Source: Streptomyces sp. SM1 (GTDB lineage Bacteria; Actinomycetota; Actinomycetes; Streptomycetales; Streptomycetaceae). From it: 34,603 nucleotides of DNA. Each line of letters opens with the position of its first letter. Positions within the stretch are counted from its first letter, which is position 1. The notes below the pieces were generated by a model that did no database searches, was not told the origin of the DNA, and saw nothing but the letters and a program-made list of their open reading frames with translations. Positions 7,658 to 15,269 of the stretch are shown here, piece by piece. Both the position numbers and the translations under genes were made by a program. The stretch covers positions 1-34,603 of the forward strand of contig NZ_NEUB01000858.1 in the NCBI RefSeq assembly GCF_002910825.1, given 5' to 3'.

Positions 7658-8987
7658 CGGGCATCCTCCGTGCTCGGCTGTGCGGCGGCCGGGGCGGTGA
7701 TGCGGACCCGGTCGGCACGGTGGTGCTCGATGGTCAGGACGGCCAGCTGCCAGCCGTCCATGTGGATGAGGTCGGTCAGGGCCGGGATGCGCTCCAGACG
7801 GGTCGCGACAAGGCCGGCCAGGGTCTCGTACGGGCCCTCCGGTGCCTGGAAGCCGATCTCCTTGAGCTCGTCCAGGCGGAGGCTGCCGTCGGCCTCCCAC
7901 ACCGGCCGGCCGTCCGGGGACGGGGCGACGGGCATCAGGTCGGGCTGCTGGTGCGGGTCGTGTTCGTCGCGGACCTCGCCGACGGCCTCCTCGACGATGT
8001 CCTCGACCGTGGCGACGACCGCGGTGCCGCCGTACTCGTCGATGATCACGGCCATGGTACGGGAGGCGCGCAGCCGTCCCAGCAGCTTGTCGACCGGCAG
8101 CGAGTGGGGCACCCGCAGCGGCTCGGTGGCCAGCTCGGTGACCGCGGTGACGGCCCGCTGGCCCTCGTCCAGGGCGAGGACGTCGCGGATGTGGACGGTC
8201 CCGATGACCTCGTCGAGGCTGTCGCGGTAGACGGGGAAGCGGGACAGGCCGGTGGCCAGGGTGAGGTTCGCCGCGTCCGCCGCGGTGGCGTGGGCTTCCA
8301 GGGCCTTCACGTCCACGCGCGGGGTCATGACGTTCTCGGCGGTCAGCTCGGACAGGTGCAGGGTGCGCACGAACAGCTCGGCCGAGTCCGCCTCGATCGC
8401 TCCCTCACGGGCGGAGTGCCGGACGAGTGCGACCAGTTCCTCCGGGGTGCGGGCGGAGGCGAGCTCCTCCTGCGGTTCCAGCCCGAAGCGGCGCACCAGA
8501 CGGTTCGCGGTGTTGTTCAGATGGCGGATCAGCGGGACGAACGCGGCGGTAAAGCCGCGCTGCGGGCCGGCCACCGCCTTGCGACGGTCAGTGGGCTGGA
8601 GATCGCCCAGTTCTTCGGGACCAGCTCACCGACCACCATCAGCACCACCGTGGCGATCGTGACGCCCAGCAGGGTCGAGACCGCGGAGACCGCGCCGGCC
8701 GGCAGGCCGACCGCCTGAAGCGGGCCGCGCAGCAGGGCGGCCAGCGACGGCTCGGCGAGCATGCCGATCACCAGCGAGGTCACCGTGATGCCCAGCTGCG
8801 CGCCGGAGAGCTGGAAGGTCAGCGTGCGTACGGCCTTCAACGCGCCGTCGGCACCGCGCTCACCGGCCGCGGCGGCGCGCTCCAGCTCACCGCGCTCGAT
8901 CGTGGTCAGGGAGAACTCGGCCGCGACGAACACCGCACATGCCAAGGTGAGCGCCAGGGCCAGGAGTAGGAGCAGGACTTCGGTCAC
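7654..8987 (-). pseudogene. CNNM/CorC membrane protein, single frameshift near 8582
   Basis: From GTG 8987 the product begins MTEVLLLLLALALTLACAVF and runs through a normal CNNM domain (AEFSLTTIERGELERAA, GAQLGITVTSLVIGML, VVGELVPKNWAIS). After LTVA, near 8582, the frame breaks. One base is missing between the codon for Ala and AAGGCGGTG. In the next frame AVAGPQRGFTAAFVPLIRHL continues into two CBS domains (NVMTPRVDVKALEAHAT, VIIDEYGGTAVVATVEDIVE) and a full CorC_HlyC C-terminal domain ending QPSTEDAR. Restoring one base gives 444 residues, the normal length. It is either a recent pseudogene or a sequencing slip in a G/C-rich stretch. The downstream partner overlaps it by ATGA. Confidence 0.85.
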
Positions 8988-9430
8988 CGTGCCACCCCCG
9001 ACCCCTCACGTATGCGTGGCGGGCGGGCAGTGGCACGGCTGGGACTGGGAGGTTCACCCATGGCGGGTCTGCTGCTCCTTCTTGGCTCATCGGATCGGGC
9101 GGATCCTGGCGTGGTTCGGTGAGGCGACTACACCGGACCCCCATGGTAAAGGGGCGGCAAAGTCGCCTTGCGGGGCGGCTTCCGCCGTCCGCACGGGTGG
9201 TTTTCGGACGTTCCGCCGGGGTGTCGTCCGTGCGGGCCGCCTCACCCCTATGCTTCTACATGCGTGTAGATAACGCGAGGGGCGGGCCGGATGTTCCCGG
9301 CCGCCCTGCGGGCGACGGGCAGGGACGGGAGGGCGGCACGGGTTGGAACAGGGCGTTATCCGCCGGTCACGGCCACCCCGACGGCCCGCTGTCCGGATTA
9401 TCCATCGGTGTTTTCCCTGGGAGGGCTGTC
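8988..9430. other. Divergent control region between corC-type and small-protein genes
   Basis: There is no convincing gene in these 443 bp. The region holds the first BlaI-type palindrome (9255-9270). It separates the minus-strand CNNM gene (start 8987) from the plus-strand small gene (start 9431). The right half of the palindrome contains TAGATA, which could be a -10 element. Short open frames here lack coding character. Confidence 0.6.
9255..9270 (+). promoter_or_regulatory. BlaI-type operator 1
   Basis: TCTACA-TGCG-TGTAGA: a perfect 6-bp inverted repeat with a 4-bp centre. It has the same geometry as the sites at 10796, 13667 and 14243. It is 160 bp before the small gene at 9431. TACA/TGTA half-sites are typical of the BlaI/MecI/CopY family. 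Assignment to the BlaI proteins encoded at 12.6-13.6 kb is inferred from one site lying at their own promoter. Confidence 0.75.
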
Positions 9431-9652
9431 GTGGCTTCGATCGACCTGGACAAGGTGCTGGACAAGGCGTGGGCGGACAAGAGCCTGCCGGAGATCCTCG
9501 CCGCGCCGGCCTCCGCGCTGAAGGGGGTCTCGGACCGGCAGGGCGACCTCCTTCAGGAGGCGTTCGGCGTCAAGACGGTCGCCGATCTGGCCGAGCTGAA
9601 GTACGCGCGCTGGGCGCAGGCCCTGGCCGCACTCGACGCCTCCGCCAAGTAA
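9431..9652 (+). CDS. Small helical protein of the Ter/Spo0M cluster (unknown function)
   Basis: The protein has 73 residues from GTG 9431, with gggaggg about 6 nt upstream. The sequence MASIDLDKVLDKAWADKSLP is followed by EILAAPASALKGVSDRQGD and a C-terminal GVKTVADLAELKYARWAQAL. The last part resembles a helix-hairpin-helix-like packing motif (short helix, G-V-x-T-V-x-D-L, helix). There are no membrane segments. It is the first gene after BlaI operator 1 and precedes the Spo0M-like gene by 90 bp, with a strong hairpin between them. I do not recognise a named family. A scaffold or protein-interaction role is only a guess. Confidence 0.75.
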   Translation: MASIDLDKVLDKAWADKSLPEILAAPASALKGVSDRQGDLLQEAFGVKTVADLAELKYARWAQALAALDASAK

Positions 9653-9661
9653 CCACTCCCG

Positions 9662-9698
9662 CCGGGCGGCGGACCCCCTTTCAGGGTCTGCCGCCCGG
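9662..9698 (+). terminator. Hairpin between the small gene and spo0M-like gene
   Basis: A 15-bp stem (9662-9676 with 9684-9698, one G-T wobble) closes a 7-nt loop, 10 nt after the stop at 9652. No T-tract follows, as is usual in Streptomyces. Because it lies between two same-strand genes with no second operator, it could lower expression of the downstream gene or protect the upstream message. Confidence 0.65.
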
Positions 9699-9742
9699 TG
9701 GGGTCAAGAACCGTACGTACACATGAAGGAGTGAACGCCACG

Positions 9743-10762
9743 ATGGTGTTCAAGCGGCTGCTCGGCTCGCTCGGCGTGGGCGGGCCCACGGTGGACACGG
9801 TCCTGGATCCGGGCGCGGTGCTTCCCGGCGGGACCCTGAGCGGGCAGGTCCACCTCAAGGGCGGCGACGCGGACTTCACGATCGAGCACATCACCCTGGA
9901 GCTGGTGGCCCGCGTCGAGGCGGAGCACGACGGCGGGGAGTCCGAGGGCGCTGTCGTCTTCGACCGGTTCACCGTCGGCGGCAGCTTCCGCCTCGCCGCC
10001 GGCGAACCGCACAGCGTGCCCTTCAGCGTGATGCTTCCGTGGGAGACCCCCATCACCGAGTTGTACGGGCAGGGCCTGGGCATCGTGCTGGGGGTGCGCA
10101 CCGAGCTGGCGGTGGCGGGAGCGAAGGACAAGGGTGACCTCGACCAGCTCGCGGTGCGCCCGCTGCCCGCCCAGGAGGCGGTCCTGGAGGCGCTCGGGCA
10201 GCTCGGTTTCGGCTTCAAGTCCGCGGACCTGGAGCTGGGGCGCATCGGCGGCACGGGTCAGCAACTGCCCTTCTACCAGGAGATCGAGCTCGCCCCGGCG
10301 CCGCAGTACGCGCGCCAGATGAACGAGATCGAGGTGACCTTCCTGGCCGGTCCGGCCGGCGTGGAGGTGGTCCTGGAGGCCGACAAGCGCGGCGGACTCT
10401 TCTCCGGCAGCCACGACACGGTGTCCCGTTTCACCGTCAGCCACCAGGGCGTCGAGCAGATCGACTGGAGCGGCGAAGTCGACGGCTGGATCCGTCAGAT
10501 GGTCGAGCACCGCGCCTCCTACGGTTCTCACGGATCGTACGGACACGGCGAGTCGCACCACGGCGGCCACCCCCACAAGGACGAACACGGTCACGGCGAG
10601 GGCCACGGGCACCGCTCGGGACCCGGCATGGGAACCGTGGTCGCGGCCGGCGCGGCGGGCCTCGCCGTCGGTGTGGTCGGCGGCATGATCGCGGCCGAAG
10701 TCGTCGACGAGGTGGGCGACTTCTTCGAAGGCGACGAGGACGAAGAGGGCGGCGAGGACTGA
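9743..10762 (+). CDS. Spo0M-family sporulation-control protein with His-rich and acidic tail
   Basis: The protein has 339 residues. The ATG at 9743 is preceded by aaggag, 12 nt away; an in-frame GTG at 9731 is too close to it. Residues ~1-235 are a Spo0M domain (arrestin-like beta fold: MVFKRLLGSLGVGGPTVDTV, LSGQVHLKGGD, LPWETPITELYG, FGFKSADLELG). A flexible stretch rich in Gly, Ser and His follows (~255-292, many HG/HGH units). Then comes a small hydrophobic Gly/Ala segment (GTVVAAGAAGLAVGVVGGMI) and an acidic end (EGDEDEEGGED). Spo0M affects sporulation and cell envelope in Bacillus. The His-rich part could bind metal. In context it belongs to the TerB/TerD stress set. Confidence 0.9.
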   Translation: MVFKRLLGSLGVGGPTVDTVLDPGAVLPGGTLSGQVHLKGGDADFTIEHITLELVARVEAEHDGGESEGAVVFDRFTVGGSFRLAAGEPHSVPFSVMLPWETPITELYGQGLGIVLGVRTELAVAGAKDKGDLDQLAVRPLPAQEAVLEALGQLGFGFKSADLELGRIGGTGQQLPFYQEIELAPAPQYARQMNEIEVTFLAGPAGVEVVLEADKRGGLFSGSHDTVSRFTVSHQGVEQIDWSGEVDGWIRQMVEHRASYGSHGSYGHGESHHGGHPHKDEHGHGEGHGHRSGPGMGTVVAAGAAGLAVGVVGGMIAAEVVDEVGDFFEGDEDEEGGED

Positions 10763-10795
10763 GGAGCCCTCGCAGTCTTGCCACCCCTGGTAGCT

Positions 10796-10811
10796 TCTAC
10801 ATCAATGTAGA
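10796..10811 (+). promoter_or_regulatory. BlaI-type operator 2
   Basis: TCTACA-TCAA-TGTAGA, extended by one matching base on each side (TTCTACA...TGTAGAA). It is 65 bp before the terB start. A TTGCCA at 10778 could serve as -35, placing the palindrome over the -10 region, as expected for a repressor site. Confidence 0.8.
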
Positions 10812-10876
10812 AGGTGTGGTTGTCCGGGCCGCCCCCTTCTTTCGGCCCGGACGGCCCTGAGACGTACGGAGTTGGC

Positions 10877-11332
10877 ATGGCCCTGTGGGACCGCATCAAG
10901 GAGTCCGCATCGACGATGCAGACCCAGCTCAACGCGAAGAAGAACGACCTCAAGAGCGGCGCCTTCCGCGACGCCAGCATGGCGATGTGCGCGCTCGTCG
11001 CCGCGGCCGACGGCACCATCGACCCGTCCGAGCGCCGCAAGGTGGCCCAGCTCATCGCCACCAACGAGGTGCTGCAGAACTTCTCCGCCGAGGACCTGCA
11101 GCGCCGCTTCGACGACAACTGCAACAAGCTGGCCGCCGACTTCGACTTCGGCAAGGTCAGCGTCCTGCAGGAGGTCGCCAAGGCCAAGAAGAAGCCCGCC
11201 GAGGCCCGCGCCGTGATCCAGATCGGCATCGTCATCGGCGGCGCCGACGGCGACTTCGACAAGGACGAGCAGCAGGTCGTGCGCGAAGCCTGCTACGCCC
11301 TCGACCTGCCGCCCCACGAGTTCGACCTCTAA
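10877..11332 (+). CDS. terB: TerB-family tellurite-resistance/stress protein
   Basis: The protein has 151 residues from ATG 10877, with ggag 5 nt upstream. It is an all-helical TerB domain over the whole length (MALWDRIKESASTMQTQLNA at the start). Two pseudo-symmetrical acidic loops typical of TerB metal sites are visible: AAADGTIDPSE at ~42-52 and GGADGDFDKDE at ~121-131. TerB proteins are cytoplasmic or membrane-associated metal-binding partners of TerD/TerC in Ter stress systems. A BlaI-type operator lies 65 bp upstream, and the GlsB-type gene follows 30 bp after the stop. There is no terC in this window. The identification is firm; a tellurite phenotype is not implied. Confidence 0.93.
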   Translation: MALWDRIKESASTMQTQLNAKKNDLKSGAFRDASMAMCALVAAADGTIDPSERRKVAQLIATNEVLQNFSAEDLQRRFDDNCNKLAADFDFGKVSVLQEVAKAKKKPAEARAVIQIGIVIGGADGDFDKDEQQVVREACYALDLPPHEFDL

Positions 11333-11362
11333 GCCCCACACGACGCACGGGAAGGGACGGCT

Positions 11363-11626
11363 ATGGAGATTTCCGGGGTCATCAGTGCCATCGTGATCGG
11401 CGTCCTCATCGGCACGCTGGGACGGCTGGTGCTGCCGGGCCGTCAGCGCATCGGTGTGCTGTGGACGATCGGCGTCGGTATCGCCGCGGCCTTCGTCGGG
11501 ACGGGTATCGCCGCGGGCCTGGGAGTGGCGGACACCAAAGGCGTCGACTGGATCGAATGGCTCATCCAGATCGGCCTCGCCGCCGCGGGCGTGGCCGCCC
11601 TCGAACGCTTCAAAGCCCGCCACTGA
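11363..11626 (+). CDS. GlsB/YeaQ/YmgE family small membrane protein
   Basis: The protein has 87 residues from ATG 11363, with gggaaggg upstream. Three hydrophobic segments make up almost all of it: ISAIVIGVLIGTLGRLVLPG, then GVLWTIGVGIAAAFVGTGIA, then IEWLIQIGLAAAGVAAL, ending ERFKARH. This is the Gly-rich transglycosylase-associated (YeaQ) family of general-stress membrane proteins, whose biochemical role is not settled. It lies 30 bp after terB and before a strong hairpin at 11641, so terB and this gene form a two-gene unit behind BlaI operator 2. Confidence 0.88.
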   Translation: MEISGVISAIVIGVLIGTLGRLVLPGRQRIGVLWTIGVGIAAAFVGTGIAAGLGVADTKGVDWIEWLIQIGLAAAGVAALERFKARH

Positions 11627-11640
11627 CCCGATCACCGGAC

Positions 11641-11674
11641 AGGGGTGCTGCCACCGCTCGTCGGCAGCACCCCT
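11641..11674. terminator. Bidirectional terminator between convergent operons
   Basis: A perfect 12-bp stem (AGGGGTGCTGCC, 11641-11652, with 11663-11674) closes a 10-nt loop. It lies 14 nt past the GlsB-type stop and 24 nt past the minus-strand M56 stop, so it can end transcription from both sides. Confidence 0.8.
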
Positions 11675-11698
11675 GGTCCGTGTATCGCAGGGTGCCGG

Positions 11699-12628
11699 CT
11701 ACATCGGTGTGGCCGCGTGCAGGATGAGGAACAGCGTGACGGCCGAGTTTGCCGAGGACAGGGCCGAGACGGTGGTGCCCGCAGCGGCTGTCCAGGCGGC
11801 CAGGCCCACCGTGGTGAAGACCGGCGGCCAGATCCGTGCGGCAGGAGCCGGTTTGAGCAGGGCGGCGACCCGGCGCGGCACCGGACCCGGGGCCGCGAAG
11901 TGCGCGAGCGTGGCGATGGGCGCGCCCCGGGAGATCAGCGCGGACTTGCCGATCGCCAGCGCCACGGCGCGCCGGCTGCCCACAGCGGTGGCCGCCTCCT
12001 CATCCGCCCACCGCTCGGCGCAGTACGTGACGGCGGTCCGCAGCGGCCGCAGGAACGGGTTGGCCCGTGCGGCGAGCTGCACGGTGAGCAGGAACCGGTG
12101 GTGGCGGCGCACCAGATGGACACGCTCGTGGGCGAACAAGGCCCGCCGCTCGGCCGGACTGAGCCCGGCCAGCATCCCCGTGGTCACCACGATCCGGTTC
12201 CGCCTGCCGGGCAGCGCGTAGGCGTACGGCAGCGCATCGGGCAGCACTGCCACCGAGGTTGCCGGCAGGCCCGCAAGGGCGCGCTCGGCCCGGCGGCGCA
12301 CGCGGTGGTGGCGCCACGCCATCCGCGTACAGGCTGCGAGCACCGCGAGCAGGGCGGGGATGGCGGCCTTGCCCGCGATCTCGTCGTAGGGGACGGCCTC
12401 GCGAACCTCCGGGTCCGACCAGCCGTCGGGCAACGGGTTGCCGGGCAGCTGCGCGGTGCCGACCACCATCAGCAAGGCCAGACACAGGGTGCTGCACACC
12501 GCGAGCACCCCGGCGACGGCCGACAGCAGCCAGGTCGCCGCCCTGGGGTGCAGATGCTGTTCGGCAAGGCGGGCGATGGGCCAGGCCGTTAACGGCAGCA
12601 CCAGCGGCAGGAAGACGAAGACCCCCAT
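11699..12628 (-). CDS. M56-family (BlaR1/MecR1-type) membrane metallopeptidase
   Basis: The protein has 309 residues from ATG 12628. Membrane segments lie at ~1-20, 33-58 and 86-103, and a last one at ~277-305. The cytosolic zinc-peptidase site is HERVH (residues 167-171, HExxH), with the likely third ligand Glu in CAERWADEEAA (~205). M56 proteins paired with BlaI sense a signal and cleave the repressor. This one has no C-terminal penicillin-binding sensor domain, so the signal is probably not a beta-lactam through that domain. It follows blaI at 12634 by 5 nt, so the two are co-translated. It is the predicted antagonist of the four-operator circuit. Confidence 0.92.
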   Translation of the reverse strand: MGVFVFLPLVLPLTAWPIARLAEQHLHPRAATWLLSAVAGVLAVCSTLCLALLMVVGTAQLPGNPLPDGWSDPEVREAVPYDEIAGKAAIPALLAVLAACTRMAWRHHRVRRRAERALAGLPATSVAVLPDALPYAYALPGRRNRIVVTTGMLAGLSPAERRALFAHERVHLVRRHHRFLLTVQLAARANPFLRPLRTAVTYCAERWADEEAATAVGSRRAVALAIGKSALISRGAPIATLAHFAAPGPVPRRVAALLKPAPAARIWPPVFTTVGLAAWTAAAGTTVSALSSANSAVTLFLILHAATPM

Positions 12629-12633
12629 GGCGG

Positions 12634-13038
12634 TCAGTCTTCCGCCTGCCCGGGGTCTTGGGCCAGCAGATCGCGCAGCACCTGTTCATCGCCTGGCGTC
12701 AGGCTGGTCAGGAAGCGGGCCAGGACCGCTTCCCGGTCGGTCTCGGCGTCCAGGACCTTCCGCATCCGCAAGGCGGCCAGCCCGGCCGCGTCGGCGATGG
12801 CGGTCCACTCGAACGAGCGGCCCGCCCGCCGGCGGGCGACCGCGCTCTTGGCGTGCAGCCGGGTCAGGATGGTGATCACCGTGGTGTAGGCGAGGCTGCC
12901 ACCGAGGCGTTCTTGGACCCAGGCCGCAGGAACCGCTCCGGGGGCCTGGTGCAGCGCGGCGAGCACCTGCCCCTCCAACTCGCCCTGGCCGCGCCGGCGC
13001 GGGGCCTGCTCGATACCGCCTCTGTTCTGGTCCGTCAT
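12634..13038 (-). CDS. blaI: BlaI/MecI/CopY-family repressor (second in operon)
   Basis: The protein has 134 residues from ATG 13038, with a gggagg upstream. The N-terminal winged helix (~18-80) contains GQGELEGQVLAALHQAPGAV and the recognition region SLAYTTVITILTRLHAKSAV, matching the conserved LAYTTVxTxLxRLxxKG of the family. The C-terminal dimerisation part (~85-134) carries VLARFLTSLTPGDEQVLRDL. Such repressors bind TACA/TGTA dyads as dimers and are removed by a partner M56 peptidase. The M56 gene begins 5 nt downstream. A paralogue of identical length lies upstream (13175-13579). No palindrome of the set lies in the 136 bp between the two. Confidence 0.93.
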   Translation of the reverse strand: MTDQNRGGIEQAPRRRGQGELEGQVLAALHQAPGAVPAAWVQERLGGSLAYTTVITILTRLHAKSAVARRRAGRSFEWTAIADAAGLAALRMRKVLDAETDREAVLARFLTSLTPGDEQVLRDLLAQDPGQAED

Positions 13039-13174
13039 ACCCTCAACCTCCCGCCTGCCGGCCCCGCCTGCCGCTGCGGCGGCGGTTCATCGTACTGAGT
13101 CGTGTCCCGCCCGATGCTGTTTCCACGATGTCCATTTCCGCGAGCCGGCAAAGGCCATGGCAGAACGGGCGTCA

Positions 13175-13579
13175 TCAGCTGCCCGTGCCCGCGCTGGCGG
13201 TGTCGAGTCCCAGCCACAACAACCGTTCGTCATCCGGGGGGAGTTCAGCGATGAACCGGCTGAGCACGGCGCCCCGATCGCTCTCCTGGTCAAGGATCTG
13301 GCGCATGCGCCGGGCGGCCAGCCCCGCTGCGTCGAAAACGGCCCTCCAGACATAAGAGCTTCCGTCGCGGCGGCGCACCACGGCCTGCTTGCCGTGCAGC
13401 CGCGTCAGCGTGGTCACCACCGTGGTGTAGGCGAGAGAGGGGTCGATTCTCTCGCGCACCCAGCCGGCCGTCACCGGCCCCGGAGCGCTGCCGAGCGCGG
13501 CCAGCACACGGGCCTCCAGTTCGCCCGGGCCTCTGCGGGGACGCTCACGCAGCGGGGGTCCACCATGCTTCTCATCCAC
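13175..13579 (-). CDS. blaI: BlaI/MecI/CopY-family repressor (first in operon)
   Basis: The protein has 134 residues. The GTG at 13579 (MDEKHGGPPLRERPRRGPGE) is preferred because gagggag lies 6 nt upstream; a longer frame to 13621 has no such site. The winged helix ~20-80 contains SLAYTTVVTTLTRLHGKQAV. The C-terminal part has VLSRFIAELPPDDERLLWLG. It is clearly paralogous to 12634-13038, in the same orientation, 136 bp upstream of it. BlaI-type operator 3 lies 88 bp upstream of the start, consistent with autoregulation. Two tandem repressors with one peptidase could form heterodimers or split the targets; that is inference. Confidence 0.92.
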   Translation of the reverse strand: MDEKHGGPPLRERPRRGPGELEARVLAALGSAPGPVTAGWVRERIDPSLAYTTVVTTLTRLHGKQAVVRRRDGSSYVWRAVFDAAGLAARRMRQILDQESDRGAVLSRFIAELPPDDERLLWLGLDTASAGTGS

Positions 13580-13666
13580 CTGCCACTCCCTCTTGGTCGC
13601 TGCCGGACACGAGGCGCACAAGCAAGCCCTCGCACATGTTCACGATGCCCTCTGCCCCCACCATCT

Positions 13667-13682
13667 TCTACGCCGTTGTAGA
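13667..13682 (-). promoter_or_regulatory. BlaI-type operator 3 (blaI operon promoter)
   Basis: On the plus strand it reads TCTACG-CCGT-TGTAGA; one half-site has a single mismatch to the others. It is 88 bp upstream of the blaI start at 13579. Its presence at the repressor's own promoter is the main reason to assign the whole palindrome set to BlaI. Confidence 0.75.
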
Positions 13683-13854
13683 TTCTTGACTCCGCCGGCA
13701 CGGATGCGGGGGCCGCCGGGCGGGATCACGACACGGGACAGCGAACCGCCACACCGGGCGGCACAGGGAGGCGGACACGTGGACAGACAGCCTGGCGCAT
13801 CCCGCGATCGGACCGGGCCGGCCCGGTCCCGAGGGCACCGGCGCACCAAGGCAG

Positions 13855-14020
13855 TACCCCCAGGCACACGCCCTCTTCACCGCCCTCGCCGGGGACAGGG
13901 AAGTCGACAAGGACGAGCCGACCGCCGCCGAGCCGGTCCCGGCCCGCACGATCACCGTCCAGGTCCTCAACGGCACCGGCACACCCGGCCAGGCCGCCAC
14001 CGCGGCCAATTCCGTTCCTG
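13855..14020 (+). pseudogene. Fragment of a LytR C-terminal-type domain
   Basis: One frame shows YPQAHALFTALAGDREVDKD, a Pro/Ala-rich linker, then ARTITVQVLNGTGTPGQAAT. V-x-V-L-N-G-(T/S)-G-x-x-G-x-A is the hallmark of the LytR_C domain found at the end of LCP cell-wall ligases and in small secreted proteins. No start codon with a ribosome site and no LCP domain precede it, and the match fades after AATAAN. Most likely a leftover segment in the 560 bp between operators 3 and 4. The rest of that stretch shows nothing I can support. Confidence 0.5.
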
Positions 14021-14242
14021 CGCCGCGAGCTGCACCAGCCGCTCACGCCCGCGCCGCAGTCCCGCCCTGCCTCGCCTCCCGCACAGCGGAATGGGAGCCC
14101 CGGCTACAGCAACCCGGACTTCACCGGCCCCTCTTTCCCCTCACGGGACTGGCACCGCCCCCACGGACGGGCACGCAGGCCGAACCGGTGCGCCGGGCCA
14201 ATGCCGTACCGGCCGGGGCCGGGCGCGCCCCTGCCCGCCACT

Positions 14243-14258
14243 ACTACAGTGCTGTAGA
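14243..14258 (+). promoter_or_regulatory. BlaI-type operator 4
   Basis: ACTACA-GTGC-TGTAGA, 69 bp before the terD start. The right half contains TAGATT, a possible -10. Spacing and half-sites match the other three sites, with one base different in the left half. Confidence 0.75.
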
Positions 14259-14327
14259 TTCAGGTGGGTTACCCCATGCACCGCCGGGTGCAGCGCACTT
14301 CGGCCCCCGAGCACCAGGAGGAAACCG

Positions 14328-14912
14328 GTGACAGTCACGCTGGCCAAGGGCCAGCAGATCAGCCTGGAGAAGACCGGCGGGCAACCGCTCAGCATCGTAC
14401 GGATGGGCCTGGGATGGCAGGCGGCGCCCCGTAAGGGCTTCCTGGCCAAGCTCACCGGCCCACGCGAGATCGACCTCGACGCCTCCGCGGTACTCTTCGC
14501 CGGCAACGAGCCGGTCGACGTCGTCTTCTTCCAGCACCTGGTCAGCGACGACGGCTCGGTCCGCCACACCGGCGACAACCTGGTCGGCGGCGCCGGCCAA
14601 GGCGGCGACGACGAATCGATCCTCGTCGACCTGTTGCGGCTGCCCGCCCACGTCGACCAGATCGTCTTCACCGTCAACTCCTTCACCGGGCAGACCTTCG
14701 CCGAGGTGCAGAACGCCTTCTGCCGCCTCATCGACGAGAACACCGGCCAGGAACTGGCCCGCTACACCCTCTCCGGCGGCGGCTCCTACACCGCCCAGAT
14801 CATGGCCAAGGTCCACCGCTCCAGCGGCGGATGGCACATGTCCGCCCTCGGGGAACCGGCCAACGGCCGCACCTTCCAGGACCTGATGCCCACCATCGCC
14901 AGCCACCTCTAG
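14328..14912 (+). CDS. terD: TerD-family tellurium-resistance/stress protein
   Basis: The protein has 194 residues from GTG 14328, with a near-ideal aggagg 6 nt upstream. The single TerD domain starts [20 protein letters not shown] and contains the calcium-binding core [14 protein letters not shown] with [17 protein letters not shown], where the acidic residues are the ligands. The end has [15 protein letters not shown]. TerD proteins are soluble Ca2+-binding beta-sandwiches of chemical-stress systems; Streptomyces relatives affect differentiation. It stands alone 69 bp after BlaI operator 4. The tatA gene follows 38 bp later on the same strand, probably in one transcript. Confidence 0.95.
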   Translation: MTVTLAKGQQISLEKTGGQPLSIVRMGLGWQAAPRKGFLAKLTGPREIDLDASAVLFAGNEPVDVVFFQHLVSDDGSVRHTGDNLVGGAGQGGDDESILVDLLRLPAHVDQIVFTVNSFTGQTFAEVQNAFCRLIDENTGQELARYTLSGGGSYTAQIMAKVHRSSGGWHMSALGEPANGRTFQDLMPTIASHL

Positions 14913-14950
14913 CCACCTGCCGCCCGCCACCGGGGAGAAGACGGACACCC

Positions 14951-15220
14951 ATGTTCGGCATCAGCGAACTCGCCATCATCCTCATCGTCGTCATATTGAT
15001 CTTCGGCGCCAAGAAGCTCCCCGAACTCGCCCGTTCCATGGGCAAGTCGGCCCGCATCCTCAAGAGCGAGGCCAAGGCGATGAAGTCCGACCAGGCGCCG
15101 CCGACCACAGCAGAGGCGGCGTCGGACGAGGCCTCAACTCCGCGCATCATCCGGGCCGCCCCCGGTGACACCGCCGGCCGTCCCACAGATCAGCCGGGCA
15201 ACGACACACCGCGGACCTGA
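14951..15220 (+). CDS. tatA: TatA/TatE-type twin-arginine translocase subunit
   Basis: The protein has 89 residues from ATG 14951, with a ggggag 12 nt upstream. One N-terminal membrane helix ([20 protein letters not shown]) ends in the conserved F-G-A-K-K-L-P-E-L hinge. An amphipathic helix ([20 protein letters not shown]) and a disordered Thr/Pro/Asp tail follow. TatA forms the pore that exports folded proteins. A copy outside the normal tat locus, 38 bp after terD and behind a BlaI-type operator, suggests stress-linked use, either for export or for membrane support. The genome's main tatA would be elsewhere. Confidence 0.93.
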   Translation: MFGISELAIILIVVILIFGAKKLPELARSMGKSARILKSEAKAMKSDQAPPTTAEAASDEASTPRIIRAAPGDTAGRPTDQPGNDTPRT

Positions 15221-15269
15221 CCAGCCCGCAGCCAAGGCCCACCCCTGGCACGTCCCTCCCCGCACGCTC

